A stretch of DNA of 64,000 bases from Cohaesibacter celericrescens (GTDB lineage: Bacteria; Pseudomonadota; Alphaproteobacteria; Rhizobiales; Cohaesibacteraceae): positions 558,001-622,000 of the forward strand of contig NZ_PKUQ01000001.1 of the NCBI RefSeq assembly GCF_002866925.1, in the 5' to 3' direction. A model generated the notes under the pieces. The model saw nothing but the letters and a program-made list of their open reading frames with translations, did not search any database and was not told the origin of the DNA. The translations under genes were made by a program, and so were the position numbers. Shown piece by piece: positions 8,765-19,162 of the stretch; the stretch's first letter is position 1; every line of letters begins with the position of its first letter.

Positions 8765-9643
8765 TCAATGATCGACTTTGGACCACAATTTGCGCTTGGT
8801 AAAGAACAACAGGCCAGCAAAGACAATCAAGAAAATCAGAGTATTAATACCGACTTTCTTGCGCTCTTCCAATTTGGGCTCAGCAGCCCACATCAAAAAG
8901 GCGGTCACATCTTTTGCATACTGCTCTGTGGTCATTGGCGTGCCATCGGTATACTCCACCAGCTCGTCATCGAGCGGAGCAGCCATAGCCAATTTAATAC
9001 CACCACCAAAAGCAGGGTTGTAGTTCAAATCACCAACTTCTTCTTCAAGCTCTTCAGGGGTTTCTTCATAGCCTGTCAAAAGCGCATAGAGATAGTCCGG
9101 ACCATACTCTTGATATGTGGTCAGCGGATGCCAAACCAAACGGATCAGGTCATTGAACACTTCAATACCGGTATCAGGACCAATATTAGCACCGCGCGCT
9201 TTGGCGATCAGAGAAAGATCCGGCGGCAAGGCGCCACCATTGGATGCTTTTGAAGCCTCATCATTTGGATAAGGAGACGGGAAATAATCAAATGGCTTGG
9301 CAGGACGTGTAAACATCTCACCATCTGCATCAGGGCCGTCTTCTACTTCATATTCCGCAGCCAAAGCTTTGATCTGATCTTCATTGTAACCCAACGCACC
9401 TTCGTCACCGAGGTTGCGGAAGGCCACATATTTCAGTGAGTGGCAGCTGGAGCAGACTTCCTTGTAGATTTGGAAGCCGCGCTGCAACTGCGCTTTATCA
9501 AAGGTGCCGAACGGGCCAGCAAATGACCAGTCCTGCTTTTCATAGTGATGTCCACCGCCCGCGGCCAGAGCACCGGCGGATGAAACCGCCAGAGCACAAG
9601 CTGCTACGAGCGCGCGAACCGTGGATTTGGTCAGCGTAATCAT
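8765..9643 (-). CDS. petC: Cytochrome c1 of the bc1 complex
   Basis: Haem c subunit of ubiquinol:cytochrome c oxidoreductase, exposed to the periplasm. The 292-residue precursor has an N-terminal signal peptide ending near ALAAGG, the haem-binding motif CSSCH at about residues 64-68, the likely axial Met in KLAMAAPL, and a single C-terminal anchor (INTLIFLIVFAGLLFF) followed by basic residues. It is the last gene of petABC; in this organism c1 is a separate gene and not fused to cytochrome b. Confidence 0.96.
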   Translation of the reverse strand: MITLTKSTVRALVAACALAVSSAGALAAGGGHHYEKQDWSFAGPFGTFDKAQLQRGFQIYKEVCSSCHSLKYVAFRNLGDEGALGYNEDQIKALAAEYEVEDGPDADGEMFTRPAKPFDYFPSPYPNDEASKASNGGALPPDLSLIAKARGANIGPDTGIEVFNDLIRLVWHPLTTYQEYGPDYLYALLTGYEETPEELEEEVGDLNYNPAFGGGIKLAMAAPLDDELVEYTDGTPMTTEQYAKDVTAFLMWAAEPKLEERKKVGINTLIFLIVFAGLLFFTKRKLWSKVDH

Positions 9644-9666
9644 GGTTTTACCCTTTCCTCGCTCGT

Positions 9667-10920
9667 TTAGGCTTTGGAGTCTGCTGCTGCAGATCCGCCA
9701 TGTTTGGACAAAACAGCTTCACTGATCGACGCTGGCAATGCTTTTGGTTTTTCAATGAAACCAAGCACAGGCAGAATGACCAGGAAGTATGCGAAATAGT
9801 AAACGGTAAAGATACGTGCCCAAAGGACGTACCCATCCTCAGCAGGTTTGCCACCCAAATAGCCAAGGCCTAGGCAGACAACCACAAAGATCCAAAAGAA
9901 CTGTTTGCCCAATGGACGATAGTTATTGGATCGAACTTTGGACGTATCAAGCCAAGGCAACACAAACAGCACGGCAATCGCACCAAACATCGCCAGAACA
10001 CCGCCCAGCTTATCAGGAATTGCACGCAGGATCGCATAGAAGGGCAAGAAGTACCACTCAGGAACAATATGAGCAGGCGTCACCAGACTATCTGCAGGGA
10101 TATAGTTATCAGGGTGACCCATGAAGTTGGGCACCATGAAAGCCATCCATGCAAAGAAGATCAGGAACAGTACAATCGCATACAGATCCTTGACCGTGTA
10201 ATAAGGCGTAAACGGCACCGTGTCCTGGCTGTCTTTCACTTCCACACCGGTTGGGTTGTTGTTGCCAACTTCGTGGAAAGCCCAGATATGCAGGCCAACG
10301 ATGGCAGCCAGCATGAAGGGCAGCAAATAGTGCAGCGAGAAGAAGCGGTTCAGTGTTGGGTTGTCAACCGAGAAGCCGCCCCACAGCAGTTCAACAATCG
10401 GATCACCGACAATCGGGAAGGCTGAGAAGAGGTTGGTGATAACTGTCGCACCCCAAAAGGACATTTGCCCCCAAGGCAGGACGTACCCCATGAAGCCGGT
10501 TGCCATCATCAGCAAGAAGATGACCACACCCAAGATCCAGACAACTTCACGCGGCTCTTTATAGGAACCGTAATAGATGCCACGGAAAATATGGATATAA
10601 ACGGCGATGAAGAACATCGAAGCGCCGTTGGCATGCAAATAACGCAACATCCAACCCCAGTTCACATCGCGCATGATATGCTCAACGGAATCAAAGGCCA
10701 TAGAAGTGTGCGGAGTATAATGCATAACCAACACAACGCCGGTGATGATCTGCGCTACAAGGCAAACAGCCAAGATAGCACCGAAGGTCCACAGGTAATT
10801 CAAATTCTTTGGAACAGGATAAGATACGAATGAATTATGCGCCAGACTAATAAAAGGCAGGCGGCGTTCCATCCATTTCACAAATCCGTTCTGCGGCTCG
10901 AAAGTCGAATGTCCGCTCAT
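9667..10920 (-). CDS. petB: Cytochrome b of the bc1 complex
   Basis: Membrane subunit that carries haems bL and bH and the two quinone sites. The 417-residue protein has eight expected spans; the Qo-site motif appears as [16 protein letters not shown], and paired haem-ligand His residues are visible in the second and fourth spans ([19 protein letters not shown]). It lies between the Rieske and c1 genes with short gaps (30 and 23 bases), the normal operon order petA-petB-petC. Confidence 0.97.
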   Translation of the reverse strand: MSGHSTFEPQNGFVKWMERRLPFISLAHNSFVSYPVPKNLNYLWTFGAILAVCLVAQIITGVVLVMHYTPHTSMAFDSVEHIMRDVNWGWMLRYLHANGASMFFIAVYIHIFRGIYYGSYKEPREVVWILGVVIFLLMMATGFMGYVLPWGQMSFWGATVITNLFSAFPIVGDPIVELLWGGFSVDNPTLNRFFSLHYLLPFMLAAIVGLHIWAFHEVGNNNPTGVEVKDSQDTVPFTPYYTVKDLYAIVLFLIFFAWMAFMVPNFMGHPDNYIPADSLVTPAHIVPEWYFLPFYAILRAIPDKLGGVLAMFGAIAVLFVLPWLDTSKVRSNNYRPLGKQFFWIFVVVCLGLGYLGGKPAEDGYVLWARIFTVYYFAYFLVILPVLGFIEKPKALPASISEAVLSKHGGSAAADSKA

Positions 10921-10950
10921 GACTGGTCTCCTTAAGACATTTGCCGGACG

Positions 10951-11493
10951 TCAGCCGATTTTGATAAGAGTATCGGACAGAAATTCATATGGCGGCAGCT
11001 CGAGATTGAGAGGTGCCGGCCCTTTACGAATGCGACCAGCGGAATCATAGTGCGAACCGTGACATGGACAGAACCATCCATCATAGTCGCCCTCTTCACC
11101 CAGAGGCACACAGCCAAGATGCGTACAGATACCAATCTGGATCAGCCACTGTTCCTTGCCTGGTTTGACTCGCTCTTCATCGGTCTGTGGGTCTTTAAGT
11201 GTAGCCACATCGACGGCACGCGCTTCGTCAATTTCTGTCTGTGTACGATACCGGATGAAAATCGGTTTACCGCGCCATTTAACGGTCAGGCTCTGGCCTT
11301 CTTCTATCGAAGAAATATCCACTTCCGTGGATGCGAGAGCCAATGCGGTAGCATCGGGATTCATCTGGTCAATAAACGGCCAAGCAAGCGCTGCTGCGCC
11401 GACGGCCCCAAACGCGCCAGTTGCGACATAAAGAAAATCGCGGCGGGTATGTTCTGCCTTATCGCTGGTAGCCAAGGCTAGGTCCTCTTCCAA
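10951..11493 (-). CDS. petA: Rieske iron-sulfur subunit of the bc1 complex
   Basis: Accepts electrons from ubiquinol through a [2Fe-2S] cluster. The 180-residue protein has a twin-arginine-like N-terminus ([18 protein letters not shown]) that forms the anchor, then the two cluster boxes CTHLGC and CPCHGS with both Cys and both His ligands. It is the first gene of the pet operon. The 359-base gap upstream (11494-11852) must contain the operon promoter; I could not place it with confidence. Confidence 0.96.
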   Translation of the reverse strand: MEEDLALATSDKAEHTRRDFLYVATGAFGAVGAAALAWPFIDQMNPDATALALASTEVDISSIEEGQSLTVKWRGKPIFIRYRTQTEIDEARAVDVATLKDPQTDEERVKPGKEQWLIQIGICTHLGCVPLGEEGDYDGWFCPCHGSHYDSAGRIRKGPAPLNLELPPYEFLSDTLIKIG

Positions 11494-11782
11494 CCAGTGT
11501 CCAACTCCAGCCCGTCTGCCCTTGACACGGTGTCAGCATCCCCAAAAGGATGGTCCAGTCCTTTGACAGCAAGCGAGCCAATTAAATTGCAGTCCGGTGT
11601 CAAACCAGACTATAGGAAAACTCTTTTTGCATTGATCGATTGGCTTGTCCAGAGCGGGAACCCCAACTAGAACCATTTGTCGTGAAATGTGCATCACAAA
11701 TTCGTCTTATAGCACATCTAATTGCGACAAAATGCCTCAGCAAAAACCCAGTAGCGCCGTTTTATTGTGCATCAAGTTGAAA

Positions 11783-11803
11783 AGGCGGCCATTCCAGCCG
11801 CCT
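11783..11803 (-). terminator. Intrinsic terminator of the ABC exporter gene
   Basis: AGGCGGC and GCCGCCT form a 7-bp stem around CATTCCA. On the minus strand it is followed by TTTTC. It lies 50 bases downstream of the ABC gene stop. The rest of the gap 11494-11852 shows no gene. Confidence 0.7.
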
Positions 11804-11852
11804 CTTCATTCCAGTGCAAAGCACTACCGAGTCGCGTTTTGCACTGACGTCT

Positions 11853-13676
11853 TCAGGCGATAAAACCACCAGACTGGCGCTGCCATAAGGACGCATAGAG
11901 CCCGCCATTGGTCAACAACTCTTCATGGCTACCCATTTCAACGATCCGGCCGGCATCCATAACGATCAACCTATCCATAGAGGCAATCGTTGAAAGGCGG
12001 TGGGCAATCGCCAACACGGTTTTCCCTTCCATCAAAACATTGAGGCTATCCTGAATGGCCGCTTCCACCTCGGAATCCAGAGCCGATGTTGCTTCATCCA
12101 TCACCAGAATAGGCGCATTTTTCAAAAGCACACGGGCAATGGCAATCCTCTGGCGTTGACCACCAGACAGTTTCACCCCCCGCTCTCCAACTTGGGCGTC
12201 CATACCAGAGTTACCATTGCTATCGGTGAGCCCTTCGATGAAATCGAGCGCCTGCGCTTTGCGCGCGGCTTCCTTGGCCTCTTCAAGGCTGGCCCCTTCG
12301 CGGCCATAAACAATATTCTCCAAAACGGTACGATGTAGCAAAGCCGTGTCTTGCGTGACAACACCAATCTGCGCCCGCAAACTATCTTGTTGAACGTCAG
12401 AAACCCGCTGCCCATCCACCTTGATCGCGCCGGAATTGAGATCATAAAAACGCAACAACAGATTGATCAGTGTTGACTTCCCTGCACCAGAGCGCCCGAC
12501 CAAACCGATTTTCTCACCAGGATTGATCGTCAGATCCAGCGCATCAACGACCGGTTCGTCCTTGCCGTAATCAAAGGAAACCTTGTCAAATTCGATTTTA
12601 CCGGACGACACCACCAAAGGCACCGCGTCTGGCTTATCCAGTACGACCTGTGGCTGGGAAATTGTGCTGATCCCGTCTTGTACCGTGCCCACATTTTCAA
12701 ACACGCCACTCACTTCCCACAAGATCCATTGAGACATCCCACGCAAGCGCAACACAAGCCCGGTCGCAATGGCGATATCACCGCCGGTTGCTAGTCCCAG
12801 ATGCCAATAATAGATAGACACAGCAACCGTCGCCACCAACAACAGCTGGTTGATTGTCTTGAGCGCGATTTCCAAAAGTGTAACCAGCCGCATTTGCCGG
12901 TAGACAGCTTTCATAAACCCCATCATCGACGCCTTGGCGTAATTGTCCTCACGCGACGCATGGGAGAACAATTTAACCACCGAAATGTTGGAATAAGCAT
13001 CAACCACTTTGCCCATCATGTCAGATCGGGCATTGGCTTGCGTCTTGGAGATATCTCTCAAACGCGGCACGAAAAACACCATGACACCAATGTAGCCAAC
13101 AATCCAAAGAGCCAGCGGCATGGCCATTTGCCAGTGGGTCTGGCCGATCAAAACCAAAGCAGAAATAAAGTAGACCGAAATAAACACCAGCACATCAGCC
13201 AGCCGCGTGATCACTTCACGCACAGCCAGAGCGGTTTGCATCAGCTTTTGCGCCACACGACCCGCAAATTCATCCTGATAAAAAGTCATCGATTGGCGTA
13301 ACAAATACCGGTGTACCCGCCAGCGAATGGACATCGGATAATTGCCAATGATGGTCTGGTGAAACAAAAACTGCCATGCAAATTCCAACACAGGCATGAT
13401 CACCAGCACCAGAATACCCATCCAGATAAGGTCATCTGTATGATCATCGAAAAAGGTCGCACGATCAGAAGTCGCAAACCAGTTGACCAAGTCCCCGACA
13501 AATCCATACATCATCACTTCAATCACAGCCACTGCTGCACTCATAATTGAAACAATGCACAAAAACGGCGCCACAGGTCGTGTGTAATGCCAACAGAAAG
13601 CCCAGAACCCCTGAGGTGGCTGTTCCAGATTATCCAAAGTGAAGGGATCAACCAATTTTTCGAAACGCGAAAACAT
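11853..13676 (-). CDS. ABC transporter, fused permease and ATPase (exporter type)
   Basis: A 607-residue half-transporter of the exporter class that would act as a homodimer in the inner membrane. The membrane domain fills about residues 25-330, the ATPase about 350-600. Motifs are Walker A GRSGAGKS, the signature LSGGQRQR, Walker B ILVMDEATSALDSE and the switch His in AIAHRLST. The ATG at 13676 follows GGAG by 7 bases; a TTG two codons upstream is less likely. The substrate cannot be read from sequence. It is transcribed away from trmL and has its own terminator. Confidence 0.92.
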   Translation of the reverse strand: MFSRFEKLVDPFTLDNLEQPPQGFWAFCWHYTRPVAPFLCIVSIMSAAVAVIEVMMYGFVGDLVNWFATSDRATFFDDHTDDLIWMGILVLVIMPVLEFAWQFLFHQTIIGNYPMSIRWRVHRYLLRQSMTFYQDEFAGRVAQKLMQTALAVREVITRLADVLVFISVYFISALVLIGQTHWQMAMPLALWIVGYIGVMVFFVPRLRDISKTQANARSDMMGKVVDAYSNISVVKLFSHASREDNYAKASMMGFMKAVYRQMRLVTLLEIALKTINQLLLVATVAVSIYYWHLGLATGGDIAIATGLVLRLRGMSQWILWEVSGVFENVGTVQDGISTISQPQVVLDKPDAVPLVVSSGKIEFDKVSFDYGKDEPVVDALDLTINPGEKIGLVGRSGAGKSTLINLLLRFYDLNSGAIKVDGQRVSDVQQDSLRAQIGVVTQDTALLHRTVLENIVYGREGASLEEAKEAARKAQALDFIEGLTDSNGNSGMDAQVGERGVKLSGGQRQRIAIARVLLKNAPILVMDEATSALDSEVEAAIQDSLNVLMEGKTVLAIAHRLSTIASMDRLIVMDAGRIVEMGSHEELLTNGGLYASLWQRQSGGFIA

Positions 13677-13959
13677 CGCCAAGCTCCAAACAGAACCAAG
13701 TCAAAAATGAGGGTTTATGTGATGATTTTGAACTGGATTGGCATCAAAAAGCCAATCAATCGTCCGCGAGTGAGATAAGACTAGCCTATCACAAGCCGAT
13801 CTCGGGGGAGAACAAAAACATGACGCACTGAGAAATCCAAAGGCATGTGACATTTATCCCACCAAAGGACAAAGTCACTGCCCTGTCGCGGCGCGCACAT
13901 CAGCTTGCGCCAAAAAAACAATTGCCATCCCGCACCAGTTGGGCCAAACCAAAGACATG

Positions 13960-14424
13960 ATGCGCTTTTCACTTGCCCTTTATCAGCCGGATATTCCGCA
14001 AAATACTGGTACGATTCTCAGAATGGGAGCGTGCCTGGATTTGCATATTCACATCATTGAACCGTGCGGCTTCGCCCTGAATGACCGCACTCTGCGCCGT
14101 GCTGGCATGGATTATCTGGATCGTAGCAGCTTCACCAAGCATCTATCTTGGGCGCACTTTAATGACTGGCGCACAGAACAAAACAGCCGTCTGATTCTCG
14201 CAACCACCAAGGCGGACCACTCTTTTATAGAGTTCACCTATCATGAAGGCGACATAGTGATGTTTGGTCGCGAGTCAGCGGGGGTACCTGATGCCGTGCA
14301 TGACAGCGCCGATGAACGCCTCACCATCCCCATGAAAGAGGGCGAACGCTCGCTCAACCTTGCCATTTCCACAGCCATGGTCGCCACCGAAGCCATGCGA
14401 CAATTGAAAGCCTTTCCCAAATGA
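13960..14424 (+). CDS. trmL: tRNA (cytidine/uridine-2'-O-)-methyltransferase TrmL
   Basis: SPOUT-fold methyltransferase that modifies the wobble position 34 ribose of certain leucine tRNAs. The 154-residue product starts [18 protein letters not shown], close to the family start; a second ATG one codon upstream (13957) is equally possible. The knot-forming C-terminal region with [11 protein letters not shown] and [15 protein letters not shown] binds S-adenosylmethionine. The stop overlaps the hemF start (ATGA), so the two are translationally coupled. Confidence 0.92.
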   Translation: MRFSLALYQPDIPQNTGTILRMGACLDLHIHIIEPCGFALNDRTLRRAGMDYLDRSSFTKHLSWAHFNDWRTEQNSRLILATTKADHSFIEFTYHEGDIVMFGRESAGVPDAVHDSADERLTIPMKEGERSLNLAISTAMVATEAMRQLKAFPK

Positions 14425-15338
14425 CCGAACCCGTCAATTCGATCCTTCCAGAAGGCCTACCTGTCGACATCGAAGAAAAAAAGCAACTGGCAACCGCATG
14501 GTTCAGTCAACTACGCGATAAGATTTGCAACAGCTTGGAAAAGATTGAAGCAGAGGTGCGCGGCCCCAATGCTGATATGCCTGCGGGCCGTTTCGAACGC
14601 ACCCCATGGGAACGCACTGACCACACCGGCGAGAAAGGTGGCGGCGGCATCATGTCCATCATGAAAGGCCGTGTGTTTGAAAAAGTCGGCGTGCATGTCT
14701 CGGCTGTCCACGGCGAGTTTGCCCCACAGTTTCGCGATCAAATCCCCGGCGCATCGGACGACCCGCGGTTTTGGGCCTCAGGCATTTCCCTCATCGCCCA
14801 TCCACACAATCCAAACGTCCCTGCGGTTCATATGAACACCCGCATGATTGTCACCACCAAACAATGGTTTGGCGGCGGTGCAGACTTGACGCCGGTGCTG
14901 GATCGACGCCGCACGCAAAGTGATCCGGACAGCATTGCGTTTCACGCCGCAATGAAAGCAGCTTGCGATGCGCACCCTGTCGCCGACTATGAAGCCTATA
15001 AAGCTTGGTGTGAACGCTATTTCTATTTGCCGCACAGAGATGAACCACGCGGCATTGGCGGCATTTTCTATGACCGGCACAACAGCGGCGACTGGCACAA
15101 CGACTTTGCCTTCACCAAGGATATTGGTTTGGCCTTTCTTGACATTTATCCGCGCCTTGTCCGCCAACACATGGAACAACCATGGACGGACCAAGACCGC
15201 GAAGAGCAGCTGATCCGCCGCGGACGCTATGTCGAGTTTAATTTGCTGTATGATCGGGGCACGATTTTTGGCTTGAAGACCGGTGGCAATGTCGCCTCGA
15301 TCCTTTCATCCATGCCACCCGTCGTAAAATGGCCCTGA
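14421..15338 (+). CDS. hemF: Oxygen-dependent coproporphyrinogen III oxidase
   Basis: Oxidatively decarboxylates coproporphyrinogen III to protoporphyrinogen IX in haem synthesis, using O2. The 305-residue protein shows the family motifs [37 protein letters not shown] and the C-terminal [15 protein letters not shown]. It overlaps trmL by 4 bases. The dependence on oxygen fits the aerobic respiratory genes nearby. Confidence 0.96.
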   Translation: MTEPVNSILPEGLPVDIEEKKQLATAWFSQLRDKICNSLEKIEAEVRGPNADMPAGRFERTPWERTDHTGEKGGGGIMSIMKGRVFEKVGVHVSAVHGEFAPQFRDQIPGASDDPRFWASGISLIAHPHNPNVPAVHMNTRMIVTTKQWFGGGADLTPVLDRRRTQSDPDSIAFHAAMKAACDAHPVADYEAYKAWCERYFYLPHRDEPRGIGGIFYDRHNSGDWHNDFAFTKDIGLAFLDIYPRLVRQHMEQPWTDQDREEQLIRRGRYVEFNLLYDRGTIFGLKTGGNVASILSSMPPVVKWP

Positions 15339-15364
15339 AAGAACGAACACCCCAGAGCCATAAC

Positions 15365-16612
15365 TCAGGAGTGCAGAACCTTTCGCGAGAGCAACTGGGC
15401 TTTACTCAGCGAAAACCCGCTCGCCACCCATATTTGTTCCAATTCAGACAAACGCTTCCCAAGCTGACGCCCGGGCTTCATGCCTTTATCCAACAGATCG
15501 CGACCGCTCAAGGGAAAGACTGGCGGTCGCCACAGATCCAAATTGTGCAGCAGCATCGAAATTTTGGTTAGATCTGTTGAAACTTGTCGTCGCACCAGCG
15601 CCAGCACCACCAAGTCATGGGCCACATCTTTGCCGTGTAAATAGGCTAATTCCTGTATTTCAATTTCTGAAATAGACCGGATCGTCCGGACATTTGCAAC
15701 AAGCCGGATCATGGCATCGCGCAGCCTGTTTGGCAGACGCATAACGCCCGCAATCCGCTTGGCATCTTCGGCAACGTCAACGCACAAAGCAACCAGAAGC
15801 ACCGTCATATCCGGCTTGAGCCGCAAGATTGACATCAGCTCCAAAAGACGAGCAAAGCGGGTGAGGCTGGGAACACTTGCCAGAACAGCAGGCAGCATCC
15901 CGCCCTTTAGCATCGCGTCCAACGACTCGACCGCATATCGACCACTTATAAGCTTTTGCATCTCCGCGCCCACGCGCTCACCGGACAAAGACGCCAGTTG
16001 GCGCTGGGCAGCGATACAGGCAACATAGTCCGGCGTGTTGTAATGCCCACCATATTGCGCATAAAACCGAAAGAAACGCAGCACCCGCAAATAGTCTTCC
16101 GCTATCCGCCGTTCAGCATCGCCAATAAAGCGTACACAGCGCTTTTTTGCGTCCGCAACGCCACTGCCAGTCGGATCATACAAGCGCCCAGCCGCATCCA
16201 GATAAATCGCATTCATGGTAAAATCTCTGCGCGCAGCATCCTCGGCCCAGTCTCGACCAAAAACCACCTGTGCATGGCGGCCATCTGTCGCCACATCAGT
16301 GCGCAGGCTGGTGACTTCAAAAGACTCATCGTCAATCATCAATGTCACCGTGCCATGATCCACCCCCGTTGGCAGCACACGAATATTTGCGGCCCGAGCC
16401 CACTCCATCACTAGACTGGGTTCGGCGGTCGTGGCGCAATCAATATCATTGACTTTGCCCCCGAGCAGACTGTTGCGCACAGCACCACCGACCACACGCA
16501 CCTCTTCTCCGTCCCGATTCAAAAGAGCAAATAATTTTTGCAATGCAGGCCGCTTCAGCCAATCGAAGGCCTGATCTTCCTTCGCCAGAAAGAAACGTTC
16601 TTCGACTGTCAT
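15365..16612 (-). CDS. cca: CCA tRNA nucleotidyltransferase family protein
   Basis: Class II nucleotidyltransferase that adds or repairs the 3' CCA end of tRNAs. In the 415-residue protein the head domain (about residues 25-160) has VRVVGGAVRNSLLGG and the metal-binding DID in VNDIDCA, followed by RRDFTMNAIYLD and the neck region RFIGDAERRIAEDYLRVLRFFRF. The overlap of its start with the stop of the upstream DUF6111 gene (4 bases) places it last in a four-gene overlapping run. Family members can also be poly(A) polymerases, but the neighbourhood is that of alphaproteobacterial cca. Confidence 0.92.
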   Translation of the reverse strand: MTVEERFFLAKEDQAFDWLKRPALQKLFALLNRDGEEVRVVGGAVRNSLLGGKVNDIDCATTAEPSLVMEWARAANIRVLPTGVDHGTVTLMIDDESFEVTSLRTDVATDGRHAQVVFGRDWAEDAARRDFTMNAIYLDAAGRLYDPTGSGVADAKKRCVRFIGDAERRIAEDYLRVLRFFRFYAQYGGHYNTPDYVACIAAQRQLASLSGERVGAEMQKLISGRYAVESLDAMLKGGMLPAVLASVPSLTRFARLLELMSILRLKPDMTVLLVALCVDVAEDAKRIAGVMRLPNRLRDAMIRLVANVRTIRSISEIEIQELAYLHGKDVAHDLVVLALVRRQVSTDLTKISMLLHNLDLWRPPVFPLSGRDLLDKGMKPGRQLGKRLSELEQIWVASGFSLSKAQLLSRKVLHS

Positions 16613-16875
16613 TCTGGTGCCTTAATTTGCCCCGGAATCAACTTCCCATTCTCCATGTGCGCAGGGACATATGTCCCACCGAGAGGATTGTTATTGATCT
16701 GCGACATAAAAAGAAAACCGAAGACCGAAACCACGAGACCAGCAATCACCAGCCAGTACCGTGGGGCATCAATCCATGCCTTACGATGCATTTTATTGGT
16801 CAGGAACAAATATCCCGCATAAACTAGGAACGGGAGAAGAAACAGAATAAGCTGAGTAAAGATAATTCGGATCAT
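16609..16875 (-). CDS. Small membrane protein, DUF6111 family
   Basis: An 88-residue protein with two hydrophobic segments (IIFTQLILFLLPFLVYAGYL and YWLVIAGLVVSVFGFLF) and a conserved hydrophilic end (GGTYVPAHMENGKLIPGQ). Position and sequence fit DUF6111, found between the NUDIX and cca genes in Hyphomicrobiales. It overlaps both neighbours by 4 bases. Function unknown. Confidence 0.85.
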   Translation of the reverse strand: MIRIIFTQLILFLLPFLVYAGYLFLTNKMHRKAWIDAPRYWLVIAGLVVSVFGFLFMSQINNNPLGGTYVPAHMENGKLIPGQIKAPE

Positions 16876-17501
16876 GGACTATATACCGTTTCATACAGAT
16901 TTCGCAAAATGCCAGCTGTCACACCCCAGATATAGTAATCCCCATAGGGCATTGCAAAATAATGGCGCATTTTACCGCGCCATTCGGCGCTTTTCCTCTG
17001 ATGATTGTCAGGATCCATCAAAAAACGCAGCGGAACCTCGAATATATCAGCAACCTCCCCCGGATTGGCAACCAGTTCAAAACCTTCCCGAACAGTGCAC
17101 AAAACAGGGAATATGCGAAAACCGGTCGAAGATACATAAGGCCGCATATACCCGAAAACATCGACAAACTCAGGCTTCAGACCAATTTCTTCATCCGCTT
17201 CGCGTAGGGCAGCCCCTTCTGCGGAAGCATCATGATCATCAACCTTGCCCCCGGGAAAAGCGATTTGGCCAGCATGAGATGCCAAATGATCGGTCCGTTG
17301 AGTCAGAATAATGCTGGCTTCATTGCCCCGATCCACAATGGGAATCAACACAGCCGCATCCTTGAGGTGCAAAACCTCCCCCTCATGCCAAGCAAGATCC
17401 TTTATCGGCGTTTTGTCATGGGGTGCCTGTGCGTGTTCGCTATCCTGTGAAAAGGCCTTTTGTACGCGCTCTCGAAAAGCAGCGGCAGAAAAATCAATCA
17501 T
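16872..17501 (-). CDS. CoA pyrophosphatase, NUDIX family
   Basis: Predicted to hydrolyse CoA or CoA derivatives at the pyrophosphate bond. The 209-residue protein from the ATG at 17501 starts MIDFSAAAFRERV. The NUDIX box is intact: G-x5-E with ALREADEEIGL (RExxEExG), preceded by AFPGGKVDDHD, and the CoA-specific type motif LTQRTDHLASHAGQIAFPGG is visible. It overlaps the DUF1285 stop by 8 bases and the DUF6111 start by 4. Confidence 0.92.
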   Translation of the reverse strand: MIDFSAAAFRERVQKAFSQDSEHAQAPHDKTPIKDLAWHEGEVLHLKDAAVLIPIVDRGNEASIILTQRTDHLASHAGQIAFPGGKVDDHDASAEGAALREADEEIGLKPEFVDVFGYMRPYVSSTGFRIFPVLCTVREGFELVANPGEVADIFEVPLRFLMDPDNHQRKSAEWRGKMRHYFAMPYGDYYIWGVTAGILRNLYETVYSP

Positions 17502-18147
17502 GACCCAAGTCACCCTGTTCAAACGCGTCCATAGAGCAGATGGAATAGAAGTGACCGCAGCTGATAATGCCAAACTGACCTTGATGTTCCCCCTGCCCCT
17601 CTCGCGCCAATGCCACCAGATCATACATCAAAGCGCGGGTCAGCCGCGCCTCCAGCCTACCTCGCACGGTGACATAGGCTTTCAGCCCACCGGTTGCCTC
17701 CTCCAGTTCAAAGCGCATGGGATGGCTATCATCAATGCGAACAAGATCACCAAGATTGGTGCGCATCGTCAAGCAACCGCCTGAAGCCAAGGCTCCGTCG
17801 ATTGCCAGTTCAACCGCCTGAAAGGGGGCGTCATCAACAGCGATGCCAATTTTCTCTACCGGCGTGACCAGATAGGTTTTGCCGTCCTCGTCTTTTCGCA
17901 ATACCGAAGCAAACAAGCGCACCAGAGGTGCTCGCCCAATGGGGCTACCCAAATAGTACCAAGTACCATCGCTAGCGATGCGCATATCCAGATTACCGCA
18001 AAACTCTGGATTCCACTGTTCAACGGGTGGCGACGAAGCACGGCCATCAGCACGAGAGATGAGAGCAGATAAACCGGCAGGCATGTCTCTGAGCACACCC
18101 GCATCGCCGGCATCTGGCATTTCTGAATCTCTTGTTCTGTCTGACAT
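17494..18147 (-). CDS. DUF1285 family protein
   Basis: A 217-residue cytosolic protein, first of the run DUF1285 - NUDIX - DUF6111 - cca. Family features visible are WNPEFCGNLDMRIASDGTWYYLGSPIGR and YLVTPVEKIGIAVDDAPF, an all-beta fold of unknown function. The start at 18147 follows AAGGGA; the frame stays open 32 more codons upstream without a better ribosome site. Confidence 0.85.
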   Translation of the reverse strand: MSDRTRDSEMPDAGDAGVLRDMPAGLSALISRADGRASSPPVEQWNPEFCGNLDMRIASDGTWYYLGSPIGRAPLVRLFASVLRKDEDGKTYLVTPVEKIGIAVDDAPFQAVELAIDGALASGGCLTMRTNLGDLVRIDDSHPMRFELEEATGGLKAYVTVRGRLEARLTRALMYDLVALAREGQGEHQGQFGIISCGHFYSICSMDAFEQGDLGHD

Positions 18148-18334
18148 ACGGTCCCTTGAGATTTGATTATGCTGCAATCCGCCCTCAAACGTGTCTGAGA
18201 ACCAGAAGATGCACTTTTCCAAACAAAGAATATAAGCGCTCAATCTGCTACCACAACGGCATAACTGTTCTTCAAATCAAATTCTGAGAAACAAACCTTA
18301 ATAATTTCAAGCCAGACATCAATCATCAAGTAGT

Positions 18335-18889
18335 CTATTCAATAAGGGGCCGCACCATGCCACTGCACAGGTCGGACTCAACCTTGTCAAAAGACAACAA
18401 CAGCAGCCGCCCCGGGTCCACTGGCCCAGGCATGACAATGCGCCCCAAAGGCACACGTTCAAACCCGAACCGCACATAATAGTCAAAGTCGCCAACAAGC
18501 AAAATGGCACAATAATCCAGTTCCCGTGCCGCTTCGATGGCTCGATGCATCAACAGACGACCTGCACCGGCATTTTTAAAATCCGGATGGACAGCAAGTG
18601 GGCCAAGCAACAAAGCGCGGCATTTTCCGATGCTGATAGGAGAAAGCCGAACGGAACCGGCAAGATGCCCCTCAGAAAGGGCAACGAAGCTCAACAAAGA
18701 ATCAGGGCAAACCGCTTCTCGCACCCGAAACGCTGTACGCGCAAACCGCCCCGGCCCGAATGCATCACGATGCAACTGCTCAATAGCCTCCACGTGGAGA
18801 GGAAGTTCCTGCTCCAAACTAAATTCTGGCCGACACATGTGGGTTGTCCATTCTAGCCGCTTGATGCGGCAGCTTCGAAATGCGCTCAT
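18335..18889 (-). CDS. GNAT family N-acetyltransferase
   Basis: The 184-residue protein has the acetyl-CoA-binding core of the YhbS-like GNAT group: LGPLAVHPDFKNAGAGRLLM (motif A, with the Q/R-x-x-G-x-G/A loop written here as NAGAGR), then AILLVGDFDYYVRFGFE. The start at 18889 follows GGAGGT by about 10 bases. The substrate is not predictable. It stands alone between divergent stretches of non-coding DNA. Confidence 0.85.
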   Translation of the reverse strand: MSAFRSCRIKRLEWTTHMCRPEFSLEQELPLHVEAIEQLHRDAFGPGRFARTAFRVREAVCPDSLLSFVALSEGHLAGSVRLSPISIGKCRALLLGPLAVHPDFKNAGAGRLLMHRAIEAARELDYCAILLVGDFDYYVRFGFERVPLGRIVMPGPVDPGRLLLLSFDKVESDLCSGMVRPLIE

Positions 18890-19162
18890 GCAAAAAGGAT
18901 ACCTCCATAAAGGCACCCTATTTACAGGTTCAAAACACCAGACTGAAACAATCCGGCCGCTATAAACATATTCTTTATCGTCGCAGCATTTTCGGAGATC
19001 CATTCATTAAAGTTGACTTCAGGTATCACAGCCCCAACGCCCTGTCTATACACCACATTATAATATTAAGAGAAATAAATAAGCATATAATTCTGTTTTA
19101 ATGGATTTAAAAGCACTATATTTTAAAACACCAACCAATTTCCAACATCGCCAATCAACCCA